Shown one piece after another: positions 1 through 34,779 of a stretch of DNA of 64,000 nucleotides. The position numbers and the translations under genes are program-made. The DNA is taken from NCBI GenBank assembly GCA_026018925.1, contig JAKSZU010000011.1, positions 4,593,985-4,657,984 on the forward strand, given 5' to 3'. The first letter of the stretch is position 1, and each line of letters begins with the position of its first letter. Source of the DNA: Tupaia tana (Eukaryota > Chordata > Mammalia > Scandentia > Tupaiidae). Below the pieces are notes generated by a model that worked only from the letters and a program-made list of their open reading frames with translations, did no database searches and was not told the DNA's origin.

Positions 1-130
1 CTCCCACATGGCTGACTGTGGTTTGAGACCAGGACCTGGCAGCTTGCTTTCTCACTATCCTTCTCTCTCTCTCTCTGTCTCTCTCTGGTCAACTTCAAAA
101 TAAATTAATTAAAAAAGAAAAGAAAAGAAA
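1..130 (+). mobile_element. S-form SINE, 5' end outside the window
   Basis: Starts in the tRNA-related part, with tttgagaccaggacctggca, CT tract and A-rich tail. Confidence 0.8.
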
Positions 131-196
131 CTATGTGGGAGTAGAGACAAACAGATAAGAAACTTTCCTTCAGTGTTCTCATCTCATAAGAATACT

Positions 197-526
197 TTAT
201 TTATTTATTTATTTATTTTGAGAGGTTTTTGCTATAGGGCATGTGCACTTGCCAGAAAGGCATGTTTACAGAAGAAACTAGATAGGCAGGTTTTGGTTTT
301 CTTTCTTCCTTCCCTTAAGAAGGGAGCCAGCAGAGAGACAGAAAGCGAGAAATCACCCCCCAGAGAGGATGGCCATGCCACAATCCCTTCTTTTCCATGC
401 TCCTCTCTGGATCTTGGGCACGCACGCACATACACCCGACCAGAGTTTAAGCCACGGGTCTGAGACTCAAACCGCAGTTGACTATATGGGAGTCCAGTGA
501 CAGCCATTACACCACCTACTGGTCCC
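197..526 (-). mobile_element. L-form SINE with a ~60-bp foreign insert
   Basis: TSD aagaatac on both sides. Between the usual gccagaaag and gagagacagaaag it carries an extra segment (268-326) that also occurs at 1321-1366. Confidence 0.85.
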
Positions 527-627
527 AAGAATACAGAATTTTATAAAGTTGTAGGTACATACTGTTTGTATGCAAAATTTCCATTTACTATTTCACAAGA
601 AGAATTCAACTAAGTGGTGTTTCCAAT

Positions 628-1035
628 CTTTAGTCTGTCACTATATGACATATGACCTCAGGCAAGTCATTTTAACATTAAGGGCTTTACTTTCCCCATC
701 CATGAAGTGAAGGACTGGGTGATTTTTTTGTTTGTTTGTTTGTTTGTTTGTTTTGAGAGGTTTTTCATTTTTTTCGCTATAGGGCACATGCGCTTGCCAG
801 GAAAACAGACAGAGAGACTAAAAGCAAGAAATCACTCCCCAGGGGGGATGGCCACGCCACAATCCCTTCTCTATTCTCTCAGGATCTTGAGCATGCACGC
901 ACATGCACCTGGCGTGAGTTTAAGCTGCCGGGTCCAGTACTCGAACCGCAGTTGACTACATGGGAGTCCAGCGACATAGCTGTTGCGCTAACTACTGGCC
1001 CCAGGACTGGGTGTTTTTAATAAGTTTTCACACAT
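628..1035 (+). mobile_element. MIR element interrupted by a SINE
   Basis: The MIR core reads gacctcaggcaagtcatttt.. then ccccatccatgaagtgaagg (about 628-720) and resumes at 1003. An L-form SINE (722-1002) splits it with TSD aggactgggtg. Confidence 0.65.
722..1002 (-). mobile_element. L-form SINE inside a MIR
   Basis: TSD aggactgggtg at 711-721 and 1003-1013; (GTTT)n in the tail. Confidence 0.92.
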
Positions 1036-1379
1036 ATTTATACATATCACTATAGTGCACGTGCTTGGCATTTTAAATGTTTATAGTGTCCTAAGGGCTA
1101 GTATGATGGAATAAAGTGCCATGGGGAAAAGGGCAGAAGTAGAAAACTAAGAATACATTCACAAACCAAGTTTACAGGCACATGCAAGTGAGTTGATACC
1201 AAAAGACAGAGACTGAAACATAATAGCCTTAAAGTTGTAGAGACCAAATAAAGGTTTAGTAAGAAAAACTAGTAATTAGATTTATATGAAACAAAATCTC
1301 AGGATTAAAACCTAGGTTTTGTCAGAAACTAAATTGGCAGGTTTTGGTTGTCTTTCTTCCCTTAAAAAATGTGATGGGA

Positions 1380-1551
1380 GAGCCAGCAGATTGTGTGGTA
1401 GTTAAGGCACTGGACACTCCCACATGGCCAACCATGGTTTAAATCCCAGACCTGGTGGCTTGCTTTCTCCCTTTCCCCATCTCTCTCTCTGTGTATCTCT
1501 CTGGTCAAATTAAAATGAATGAATGAATTAGAAAATTGAATAATTCTTTAA
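1380..1551 (+). mobile_element. S-form SINE
   Basis: TSD aaaaatgtgatggga at about 1365-1379 and 1553-1567. Confidence 0.88.
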
Positions 1552-2127
1552 AAAAATGTGATGGGAAAGAGGGTAATCAGCTTATAAATATAGTATGTTT
1601 TCAAGATATGTAATCATTAAAGCATAATATGGTAGGTATCACGCATAGTTGCTGTCGTGATTGCTCTCTTAACACACTTGCCAGATTATCTGACAAACTC
1701 TGTAAAATCTGCTGATGGCCTTGGCACAAGAACTCTTTTGGTTAAATTTACTTTCTAGTACACATAGCACTTCTGTTCTCTCCATTTTAGTTGTATGCTT
1801 AACAAGATTTAGTTGTTTGCTCTCAAAAAGTTTATTCCAGTTTTGTAATTGTATCTCTTATTATGTAGTTAAATATGCAACTGATAAAATGAGTGCAGGG
1901 TTGTTTATAAAAACTAAGTGGAATGGCTGGAAAGATCCACTAAGGACATACAGTAGCAGAGACCATGCTTGGTGCCCAGATTATTTCTAAATAGCAGCCT
2001 ATTAAAAGGCACTAGGAATTACTATAGAAATTTCTCATTCCATGACTGGGGCATTGAAATTGCAAGGTGAACTTGACATACTTCATGTCAGAAGGTAAGT
2101 AAGTGCCCAAAGACTAGAAGGAATGTC

Positions 2128-2353
2128 AAAAGGACATACCTGGTAGCACAATTGGTAGCTAACTGAAGTGCAATGCTGGAAGCCTGACTGTGGGTTCAGA
2201 GTCCTTGGTTAGCCTGAAAACACACTGGATGTACGTGCCAAAGATCCTGATGAGCTAGAGGGCTGGGGAAAGGGAATCGTGGTATGATCTTGTCGAGGAT
2301 TCGCCTTCTCTCTTTCACACAACTGTGCACACATGCTCTATCATGAGTAAAAA
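2128..2353 (+). mobile_element. D-form SINE
   Basis: Divergent tRNA head (acctggtagcacaattggta) and tail gctctatcatgagtaaaa. Confidence 0.65.
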
Positions 2354-2358
2354 AGAAC

Positions 2359-2522
2359 TTGGGGCTGGCAAGTGGCGTGGTGGTTAAGCATGTTGGACTC
2401 CCACATGGCTAACCTAGGTTTGAGTCCCGGACCTGGTGGCTTGCTTTCTTACTTTCCATCTCTCTGTCTCTCTTCCTCTCTGGTCAAATTAAAATAAATA
2501 ATGATAATAAAAATAGATAAAA
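2359..2522 (+). mobile_element. S-form SINE
   Basis: Full head, B box ggtttgagtcc, CT tract and AT-rich tail. Confidence 0.85.
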
Positions 2523-2804
2523 GAGCTATTTGAAGGGCTCCAAGGGCCAAAACCTGAACATTTTGAACATGAGAAATCATAATTGATTAACACATGGGGT
2601 CATATGTCATCAATGCAGATGATAATCAAACTCCTTATTGATAATTACAGGAAAAGAAATATGATCTTGCCTCTAGTATATTCTCACTTACAAAATTATT
2701 CCTCACAGAAGAATGCATCGAATACAGTAAGAATGCTAGAATTAGGAAATTGTCATTTTGCAAATCTTGATGAAACAATTGATTCATATAAGGATCATCA
2801 CTGG

Positions 2805-3053
2805 TTTGTTTTTTTGAGAGGTTTTTACTATTGGTCGCGTGCACTCGCCGGAAAGACAGAGACAGAAGGTGAGAAATCACCCCCCAGGGGGGATGGCCAC
2901 GCTGCAATCCCTTCTCCTCTATTCTCCTCTTGGGATCTTGGGCACGCATGCACACACTCCCGGTGTGAGTTTAAGCCACCAGGTCTGGGACTCGAACCAT
3001 CGTCGACTACATGGGAGTTTAGTAACATAGCCATTACGCTAACTGCTGGTCCC
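2805..3053 (-). mobile_element. L-form SINE
   Basis: TSD ggatcatcactgg at 2792-2804 and 3056-3068. Confidence 0.92.
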
Positions 3054-3134
3054 ATGGATCATCACTGGGTATTAAAACCACCAGGTGAAAAGTTGTGTTT
3101 ACCACTTAAGCTTAGTGATCAAATGTCACATCAC

Positions 3135-3348
3135 TGGGACCAGCAGATGGTGTAATGGTTATGTCGTGGACTCCCACGTAGTTAACTGTGGTTTGAGTCC
3201 CAGACATGGTGGCTTAAAACTCACGCTGGGCTCCTGTGTGTGCATGCCCAACTAAGAGGAGAATGGAGAAGAGATTGTGGTGTGGCCATCACCCCTGGTG
3301 GGGGGGGGGGGAGGTTATTTCTTGCTTTCTGTATCTCAAAAACAAAAC
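3135..3348 (+). mobile_element. L-form SINE
   Basis: TSD aaatgtcacatcac at 3121-3134 and about 3349-3362; contains a G13 run. Confidence 0.88.
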
Positions 3349-3460
3349 AAATGTCACATCACCAACAGAATAGGGAGTTAACTTGACATTGAGGTTTTTG
3401 ATGTGATGACATTATGAACTACATCTGTGAAGTGTTACTGTTAAAAATTTTTAACTTGGG

Positions 3461-3688
3461 GAACCAGCAGTTAGCGTAATGGCTATGTCGCTGGACTCCC
3501 ACGTAGTCGACCACGGTTTGTGTCCCGGAGTGCGTGCCCAAGATCCTGAGAGGAGAATGGGGGAGAAGGGATTGCGGTGTGACCATCCCCCCTGGGGGGT
3601 GATTTCTTGCTTTCTGTCTCTATGTCTCTCTCTGTCTGGCGAGCGCACGTGCCCTATAGTGAAAACCTCTCAAAAAAAAAAAAAAAAA
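3461..3688 (+). mobile_element. L-form SINE, first member of the ttaacttggg stack
   Basis: TSD ttaacttggg at 3451-3460 and 3689-3698; the FKBP11 retrocopy follows directly. Confidence 0.92.
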
Positions 3689-3698
3689 TTAACTTGGG

Positions 3699-4402
<704 letters not shown>

Positions 4403-4412
4403 TTAACTTGGG

Positions 4413-4662
4413 ACCAGTAGTTGGTGTAATGGCTACATCACTGGACTCCCATGTAGTTGACTGTGGTTAGAATCCCGGACCTGGTGGCTTAAACTAATGC
4501 CAGGTGCGTGTGCATGCGTGCCCAAGATCCAGAGAGGAGAATGGAGAAGGGATTGTGGCATAGCTATCTCCCCTGGGGGGGTGATTTCTCACTTTCTGTC
4601 TCTTTCTGGTAAGCACACATGCCCTATAGCAAAAACCTCTCAAAAAATTTTTTTTTTCTTTT
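4413..4662 (+). mobile_element. L-form SINE after the FKBP11 retrocopy
   Basis: Begins right after the ttaacttggg at 4403-4412; ends in A6/T-rich tail and ttaactcc. Confidence 0.85.
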
Positions 4663-4668
4663 TAACTC

Positions 4669-4815
4669 CAGGGCTGGCAGGTGGTGTAGTGGTTAAGCGT
4701 GCTGGATTCCCACATGGCCAATCTCAGTTTGAGCCCTGGATCTGGCAGCTTGCTTTTCACCTTCTCTGGGCAAATTAAAATAAAGTTACATAAAATAATT
4801 CTTTAAAAAAAATAA
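4669..4815 (+). mobile_element. S-form SINE
   Basis: Starts gggctggcaggtggtgtagt; tail taattctttaaaaaaa. Confidence 0.82.
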
Positions 4816-4825
4816 GTTCAACTTG

Positions 4826-5050
4826 AGGGACGATCAGATGGTATAATGGGCATATTGCTGGACTCCCATGTAGTCAACCGCAGTTTAAGTCCTGGACCCA
4901 GCAGCTTAAAACTCAGGTGTGTGCCTGTGTGCCCAAGATCCCAAGAGGAGAATGGAGAAGGGATTGTGGCTATGGCCATACCCCCTGGGGGGTGATTTCT
5001 CACTTTCTGTCTGTCTCTCCAGTGAGTGCATGAACCCTATAGCAAAAATG
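4826..5050 (+). mobile_element. L-form SINE
   Basis: Starts gggacgatcagatggtataa; ends cctatagcaaaaatg. Confidence 0.82.
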
Positions 5051-5120
5051 TGGGGACTGTTCTATTGCAGACAGACAAAACCTAAATAACAAATATGTAT
5101 GAAAGTTGACTGGATCAATG

Positions 5121-5386
5121 GGAACCAGCAGTTAGCGTAATGGCTATGTTGCTGGACTCCCACATAGTCGACCGCGGTTCGTGTCCTGGACCCGGTGGCT
5201 TAAAACTCACGCAGGGCGTGTGTGCGTGCGTACCCAAGATCCCAAGAGGAGAATGGAGGAGAAGGGATTACGGTGTGACCATCCCCCCTGGGGGGTGATT
5301 TCTCGCTTTCTGTCTCTATGTCTCTTTCTGTCTGTCTGGTGAATGCATGCGCCCTATAGCGAAAAGCTCTCTCTCAAAAAAAAAAA
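5121..5386 (+). mobile_element. L-form SINE, young 'ggaaccag' subfamily
   Basis: TSD agttgactggatcaatg at 5104-5120 and 5387-5403. B box reads GGTTCGTGTCC. Confidence 0.93.
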
Positions 5387-5451
5387 AGTTGACTGGATCA
5401 ATGAGAAACTTAAACACGGACTAGGTATTTAGATATTAGGGAATTCTTCCT

Positions 5452-5995
5452 TTTTTTTTTTTTTTTTTGAGATACGTGATAGTATGGCTATGTAAGATTG
5501 TATTTATTTATTTTTTTTTACTGAAAGAGAGGGAAAGGGAGACACAAATAGGCTTTTTTTTTTTTTTTTTTTGCTATAGGGCACATGCGCTTGCCAGAAA
5601 GACAGAGAGAGACTGACAGATAGAAAGCGAAAAATCACCCCCCGGGGGGGATGGCCACGCCGCAATCCCTTCTCCTCCATTCTCCTCTCGGGATCTTGGG
5701 CATGCACGCACACGCACCTGGCATGAGTTTAAGCAACCAGGTCCGGGACTTGAACTGCAGTCGGCTACATGGGAGTTCAGTGACATAGCCATTCCGCTAA
5801 CTACTGGTCCCACAAATAGGCATTTTTGATAGGGTCTCACTCTGTCTTGATCTTCCAGCCCCAACCTCCCAATTAGGATCACAAGTGTACACAACTATAT
5901 TTACTACGTTCAAGTTGGGCCAGGAACTGAACTCAGGGTTCCCATGTAGCATCCATCCTTTTTAGGTAGCAATGTTACCTATGCACCAGTGTGGT
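5452..5995 (-). mobile_element. D-form SINE, interrupted
   Basis: Degenerate reverse D-form flanking the L-form SINE at 5554-5810. Confidence 0.45.
5554..5810 (-). mobile_element. L-form SINE
   Basis: TSD cacaaataggc at 5543-5553 and 5811-5821. Confidence 0.92.
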
Positions 5996-6044
5996 GACTT
6001 GTCCTTACTTTTATGATATGCATGGTTAAGAATTTAGAGGTGAA

Positions 6045-6294
6045 GGGACCAGCAGTTAGCATAATGGCTATGTCACTGGACTCCCATGTCGACCGTGGTT
6101 CAGGTCCCGGACCCAGCGGCTTAAACTCACGCTGGGCGCACGTGTGTGCATGCCCAAGATCCCGAGAGGAGAATCGAGGACAAGGGATTGCAGCATGGCC
6201 ATCCCCCCTGGAGGGTGATTTCTTGTTTTCTCTTTGTCTCTCTCTGTCTTTCTGGCGAGTGCACGCACCCTGTAGCGAAAACCTCTCCAAAAAA
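6045..6294 (+). mobile_element. L-form SINE
   Basis: TSD aagaatttagaggtgaa at 6028-6044 and 6295-6311. Confidence 0.93.
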
Positions 6295-6453
6295 AAGAAT
6301 TTAGAGGTGAATATCATTGTAAGTTACTTTCCAATTATTCAGTAAAAATAGGACTAAATGTTCATTTTTAAATCTAGGTGGTGTGTACAGAGTTTATTAC
6401 TTTTAAATTTGCTGTATATTTGATAATTCTCATTTAGAAAAGTGGAAAATATG

Positions 6454-6708
6454 GGACCAGCAGATAGCGTAATGGCTACACTGCTGGACTCCCATGTAGT
6501 CCACCGTGGTTCGAGTCCTGGACCTGGTGGCTTAAACTCACGCCGGGCACGTGTGTGTGCGTGCCCAAGATCCCGAGAGGAGAATGGAGGAAAAGGGACT
6601 GTGGTGTGGCCATCCCCCCTGGGAGATGATTTCTTTCTGTCTCTCTGTCTCTGGCGAACGCATGCACCCTATAGCAAAACAAAGCAAAAACAAAAAACTT
6701 TCAAAAAG
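6454..6708 (+). mobile_element. L-form SINE
   Basis: TSD aagtggaaaatatg at 6440-6453 and 6709-6722. Confidence 0.93.
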
Positions 6709-6724
6709 AAGTGGAAAATATGAC

Positions 6725-7679
6725 TTTGCTAAAAAAAAATCTGTTGAAGTACTCAGCATATACATAGGTCTGTTGGACCTAACAGCTTAAAAGTGGGGGA
6801 AAAAATACACAAAGATCTAGGATTCTCCACTATTATTATTCTACTATTTTATAAGGGCACCAGTTGTCTCTGTGTCAGTGGAAGACTTTATAAATGCATT
6901 ATTTACATAAAACACAAAAGGCAGGAAATACAAAGTAATGCAAGAGAAGATGCTATGGACTGTTAACACACTGCACATTCATTTCAAGAGAAAGAAGTGT
7001 AAGGGATGAAGCGGCATCAAAAAAAACCCTGGATATTTAATACAATTGTCATTTTTTAACATGACAACTATGGAATAAGCATAATTTGAGTATTTTGCAA
7101 CCTGCACTTTGTGAAGAATGATACTATGAAATAAAGGTTAACATAAGGAAAAGTGAAAACAACTTTTAAAACACTCAACAATAGCTTCAGCTATGCTAGC
7201 ACCCGGTGTCTTTTCTCAGCACCTGTTTGTAAGATGTTTCTTATATAAACAATGATGTCCAAACAATGCTACAGGGTCAATACATGATTAAATTGGTATT
7301 TTATGGTACCAGAATTTATATCAATTTCCCTGTTTAGCTCAGGAAAACTTCCTTGTGCAAAGATGTCCCATAATTCCTGATGCTGTTTTTAAGCAGTTCC
7401 TCTTATCCAGTCAGTATGTCAAACACTGCTTCGATATATTGATATGTACAAAAAAGCATTTTTAGTTCTACAACAGTTCTGTGCCAGTCAATATCATCTT
7501 ATTACTCAGCTTTAATTTACATATTTTATTAATTTAGTCAATGTACTGACCACATGCTGTATGCAAGGCACTGGGGAAACAGAAAGGAGCAAGATGAAAT
7601 CTCAGCTCTGTACATAGGGCCTTATATTCTGATACTGGAATGATGTATTAAATTTAATAGTAATTTTTACCTATTGTTA
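6725..7679. other. AT-rich repeat-poor DNA past the likely 3' UTR
   Basis: No ORF and no SINE. An old mammalian repeat may lie at 7550-7640 (caaggcactggggaaacag). May still be 3' UTR if a distal poly(A) site is used. Confidence 0.4.
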
Positions 7680-7706
7680 CTTGCATTTGTCAATTTTCCT
7701 TTTATT
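7525..7706 (-). promoter_or_regulatory. Candidate polyadenylation signals for ZNF287
   Basis: AATAAA reads on the minus strand at 7706-7701 and 7530-7525, about 1.6 and 1.8 kb past the ZNF287 stop. Chance occurrence in AT-rich DNA is common, so this is weak. Confidence 0.3.
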
Positions 7707-9295
7707 CTGCTTAATGATTATTCCATCAATAGTTTCTGCAACAATACTTTTTCCAAAAAAATTTCCTGATGTCTTAAGAGTAATTAATTTTACTTATACA
7801 TGAGGTCTTCAAGAAGTTCATGGAATATGTGTATTATGAAAACCTATGCATGCATGTCAAAAAAGATTTTTGCACCAAAATAAACTCATACTTTAGTTTC
7901 ATTTTTTTCTACAAACATTTTGAAGTGCCATCATATGTATGAAGGAGCATAAGGCTTCCAAGTACTCCTTAAAAATCAATCATATTATTTTTTTCTTACA
8001 GACAGGCTAATTTTGCTTATTTAGCCACTATATTAGGTAAAGCAAGTCCAATTATATTTCTTGTTATATAAGTTATCTAAAAATTCTGTTTCATCTTGAC
8101 TGTTTCCTGACCCACCTTATGCAATGAACACAAATCTATTGTGTTTTTTTCCTATTATTTATATATCAATAGCTGCTTTCATTATTTCTATGTCTTGGGA
8201 TTATAGGGTAGCATTTGGTAGCCCATTTTTGCAGGTTTCTAATGGTCCTTCCATAACAGAGTAGTTCAGATTGTGTCCTTACTTTATCTCTCATTATTCT
8301 AGAAAGTTTTCTGCTGCTTCAATCAACTGCAATTTTTAACATTACAGTAAGCCTTGACAGGATCCAATTAGGAAGTTTGGGACCTGAGCACAGTAGGCAC
8401 TCGAGAAACATGTTTTGGAGGAAGAACTAAACTTCCTACACTAAAACAGCCACTTAATGTTGTAAGTTAAGGAGTCAGGCGAAAAAAAATGAGAGCTGTA
8501 TGCCTACTTCTCCCTTCAGTATGACCTTGGATAGCAGAACATAGTCAAATTAAGGCTAATATGTTTTAAAGATTAATTTAAGCTTGGGGTGTTTGATTTT
8601 GACTGTTGTAACTAAATCTGTACATATGTCTAAATATTATATACACATTAGTTTTCCTATCCTAATAGACCTTTCATTAAGCCTGTCTTGCTTTTCCAGT
8701 ATTTGAGGGCAAGTATAAAAGAACAGTGGTCACTTAGACATCTTTAAGATACTTTCACCTTTTTCAAACCTACTGGCTCCACATGGCTGTTATGGCATAG
8801 CAGGAAAAGGGGAAGTTAAAAAAAAAAGAGGAAGGGGGAAGGAACTCTTTACATAGTTTAAGGCTTCAAAGCTGGGAAGAAACAAAGGCCCCAAAGCAGC
8901 TTTTCTTTTCTATAATCCTAGGATTATTCTCTAGTGTGAAGTCTCTACTTGGTGGATACTTTTTCAAATTATATTCATAAGGCCTCATTTAAGAAGTACT
9001 TGAAATACAGTGAGTTGATGAGTTACAGGTTTTTGAATGCCCTTTCATGTGGTTTCTTTCTGGAATGAATTAAGCTGATATCAAATAAAGGTTTAAGAAA
9101 TCAATGAATTTTCTTAAATTTCACATTAAAATTTAAATAGGTTATGTCCATGTTATGAATTCTGGTACTTTTGCTGAGTGTTATCTAATATATATTGCAC
9201 TTCTTATATTTCCTCTGAATAATCTTAACACACAGAGCTCACAAAATAAAATGTAAATAATCAAGCTGTAAAACTTGTCAAGTCTCTCATATCCA
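7680..9295 (-). other. ZNF287: Probable ZNF287 3' UTR
   Basis: The stretch left of the stop codon is AT-rich, lacks tRNA-derived SINEs over about 2.5 kb (6710-9295) and has no long ORF. SINE depletion of this length is seen nowhere else in the gene and fits an exonic 3' UTR. Minus-strand AATAAA occurs at 7706-7701 and again at 7530-7525; the first would give a 3' UTR of about 1.6 kb. A MITE-like repeat (7803-7927) would lie inside it. A short MIR-like 3' end lies at about 8385-8412. The end point is a guess without transcript data. Confidence 0.45.
7803..7927 (+). mobile_element. MITE-like repeat, copy 1
   Basis: About 125 bp with inverted ends (ttcaagaagttcatgga .. acaaacattttgaagt) and internal tttttgcaccaaaataaact. 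Related copies lie at 16927-17020 and 31014-31135. It looks like a mariner-type nonautonomous DNA transposon; not named with certainty. Confidence 0.55.
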
Positions 9296-32318
<23,023 letters not shown>

Positions 32319-32751
32319 TGCTACAGACAGAAGAGTCAATTTGGCAATATTCTTTATTTCTCTAATAGTGAGCCAAACACTTGAAGTCTCATGCTAGAGC
32401 CACAAAGATATATCAAGGGCTGCACAGCCAGGGGCAGAACAGAACCAAGGTACAGTTAGCAGCTTTAGTTACAAATTCTGAGCCCAGAACTTGCCGGGAT
32501 GGTTGAGACCCTGAAACACAAGAATAGACCACAAAGTCAAGAATTCCTGGTACACTCTGCTATAAACACACACACAGAGACTCCCCAGTGAGCACAGATA
32601 AACACACAAAAGTTTTATCCTTGTCTTTTTCCTCTGTTACCTTTACTTATAAGAGAACTACAATCTTCTTGGGAGTGGTAGGTGGTGGAGCTGCCATAAA
32701 AAGGTGACAACAGAAGCAATGACTTGAATCATGAACAAAATACCAGATTAT

Positions 32752-32962
32752 AAGCCAGCAGGTGGCACAATGGTTAAGGTGCAGTATCCCACATGGTTGA
32801 TCCTAGGATCTAGTCCTGGACCTGGTGGCTTTGAAAATCTTGAGAGGAGAATGGAGAAGGGAAGGGATTACAGTGTGGCCATTCCCCCGCCCCAGGGGTC
32901 TGTCTCTCTCCTATCTGTGCGCTTGCTCTGTGGGGAAGGGAGAGAGAGATTACACTTCTAAC
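32752..32962 (+). mobile_element. L-form SINE, internally deleted
   Basis: Head gccagcaggtggcacaatgg; the GT-rich middle is missing. Confidence 0.75.
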
Positions 32963-33002
32963 TTGTTGAAATAAATATTAAACATTTTAATTTTAAAAAA
33001 AT

Positions 33003-33099
33003 GGGGCCAGCAGGTGGTGTGGTGGTGGTTAAGGCAGCTGGCCTCCCACATGGCTAACCACGGTTCGAGCCCCAGATGTGGCAGCTTGCTTACTCACTT

Positions 33100-33135
<36 letters not shown>

Positions 33136-33186
33136 GTCAAGCTAAAAAAAAATAACAACAACAAAATTAAATTTAAAAATAATTTA
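33003..33186 (+). mobile_element. S-form SINE
   Basis: Starts ggggccagcaggtggtgtgg, B box GGTTCGAGCCC, long (CT)n 33102-33132. Confidence 0.88.
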
Positions 33187-33197
33187 GGGGCCTGCAC

Positions 33198-33316
33198 GGC
33201 CGGGGCTTTGCTTCGCGTGCCAGCCAGGCCGCACAGGCCCGGCCGGGGCTCTGCTTCGCGTGCCGCGGCTGGGGCTCTGCCTCGCGTGCCGCGGCTGGGG
33301 CTCTGCCTCGCGTGTC
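33198..33316 (+). repeat. 24-26-bp CG-rich tandem repeat
   Basis: Unit ggctggggctctgcctcgcg plus tgccgc, three adjacent copies from 33241 to 33316 and one separated copy at 33198-33221. Adjacent units differ at one to three sites. It is the 5' part of the GC-rich retroposon. Confidence 0.85.
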
Positions 33317-33495
33317 GCAGCCCGGACCACCTGGCCCCTGCTGCCTCTCTGGCACTGGGTGTGTCCCGCGCTTGGTGCCGATGCAGGCCGGTGGTGCGGA
33401 CCGGCCGAGGTCGCCGTCCTTCCTTTCTCTGGCCGGGCGGGCGAGCGGGAGGTGGCGCTGGGTCCCGTGCACATTCGCGCGCTCGGGGCTGGCAT

Positions 33496-33552
33496 GTGGC
33501 CGCCGGGCCTGCGCGTGGCTGCCGGGCCAGCGCATGGCCGCTGGGCCTGCGC
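33496..33552 (+). repeat. 19-bp CG-rich tandem repeat
   Basis: Three head-to-tail units of the form gtggccgccgggcctgcgc, with partial units continuing to about 33595. Second tandem array of the GC-rich retroposon. Confidence 0.8.
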
Positions 33553-34345
33553 CTGCGTGTGGCCGCCTGCGCGTGGCTGCCGGCCGCAGGCGGCAAACTG
33601 AAGCCGAAAACAAGGATTAAGAACTTGCAACTATAAGCAACAGAAAGAAACTTTAGCTGTCTTCAACCAATTGAGAAATATATTGTATAGGAGGATTTTC
33701 TCTGCCTATGGACAGCGAGAAGATGATGGTTACCAGCCCTGCATTACCTCAGGGAAAAACAAGAACTACTCTACCATTCTTAAGGAAGCCAGATACCCGA
33801 GGATGACTCATGCTGCAGATCCCCAGAACACCATTCCCGGTAATCACAAGATGGATGCTGTGCCTCATCAACTGATAACCATCTCTGCTTACCAGAACCA
33901 CTTTCCTGAAACTGTGTTCCATGGAGATTCACCTACAATTGCAGAACTGCAGAAGACCCACCCTTAATCCAACCCTGAATAGAATCTATGTTCCCTATTG
34001 TTAAAAACTTTATGAGCTGATAATTGAAAAAAAAAAAAAAAAACTGGAAGAACTGGAAGGTATAATAGCAGGATGGCAACTGCAGATACTAGAGACAGTA
34101 TGGGAGAGGTAATGGGAATGAGTAATAGAGGGTGGAAGGGAGGGATTCAGGGAACAAACAACACACTTAATAGACACAAAAATGAAACATTGTCTGTTGA
34201 TGATAATGTATATGGTAATATCATTGTCTTGACTAATGTGCACTGTATTCATGCTGGGAAAAACCATGTTGTACACTGTAAAGATGTGCAATGATTAAAT
34301 GTAAAAAGACTCCAGCTCTAAGGAGAGCTGAGAAAAAATAAAAAA

Positions 34346-34779
34346 ATAAAAATTTAATTTTACAAAAAAGAAAATGTTTCAGTATTTGTCTCAGATTTAA
34401 CAGAAGCTGTAAGGGCTGAACTGGCCCTTGATAACAACACTGCAAATCTACAGTTAACTTGGGACAAGTTAGGAGAATTTCTTCTAAATAAAATGCTTGA
34501 GGTTTTCAAGAGAACTGTCAGAGAAAAAGGTGAGCCAATTATCTGCTTTGCAGCCTATCCTAGCTTGTCAGTCTCTGAGGGCTGGGAAGATAAGCCAGCC
34601 AAACGGTAAAGCAGTAGAAGAGGTTGGTGTGATTTGAAGCCCCTGAGCTGCTTCTACAGGACAGTTCTCTAAGGATACACTTGAAACCAGGATTCCTGAA
34701 GAAAACCTCAGAACTGGCCTGACCTAGAGGAGAACGGACACCTGTCCCTGGACTGGGGCTGAGTCCTGCTCAACCACCG
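34346..34779. other. Intron 1 sequence between the retroposon and the CpG island
   Basis: No recognised repeat. A strong plus-strand donor-like gagaaaag|gtgag is at about 34531, of unknown meaning. Confidence 0.4.

Larger units (their letters stand above)
33187..34345 (+). mobile_element. GC-rich non-autonomous retroposon with LINE-1-like 3' tail
   Basis: A 1.15-kb block unlike the surrounding SINEs. Its first 410 bp are extremely CG-rich and hold two short tandem arrays. One has 24-26-bp units at 33241-33264, 33265-33290 and 33291-33316, with a related unit at 33198-33221. The other has 19-bp units at 33496-33514, 33515-33533 and 33534-33552. A unique middle (33600-34030) ends in an A17 run. 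A G-rich purine tract (about 34100-34165) and a tail (34180-34305) follow. The tail aligns by eye with the 3' end of the HAL1 element at 53815-53935. The order is GC-rich promoter-like 5' end, middle, polypurine tract and L1-like 3' end, without ORF1 or ORF2. It lies in ZNF287 intron 1, antisense to the gene. ORFs across it (33076-33636, 33671-33967) have no recognisable domain. It could also be a heavily deleted L1/HAL1 with a family-specific 5' UTR. Confidence 0.6.

Noticed and set aside
33076-33636. 186-codon plus-strand ORF and overlapping minus-strand ORFs of 113-168 codons
   Set aside because: All are driven by GC-rich tandem repeats of the retroposon, and the plus-strand one starts in a SINE CT tract. 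No recognisable protein.
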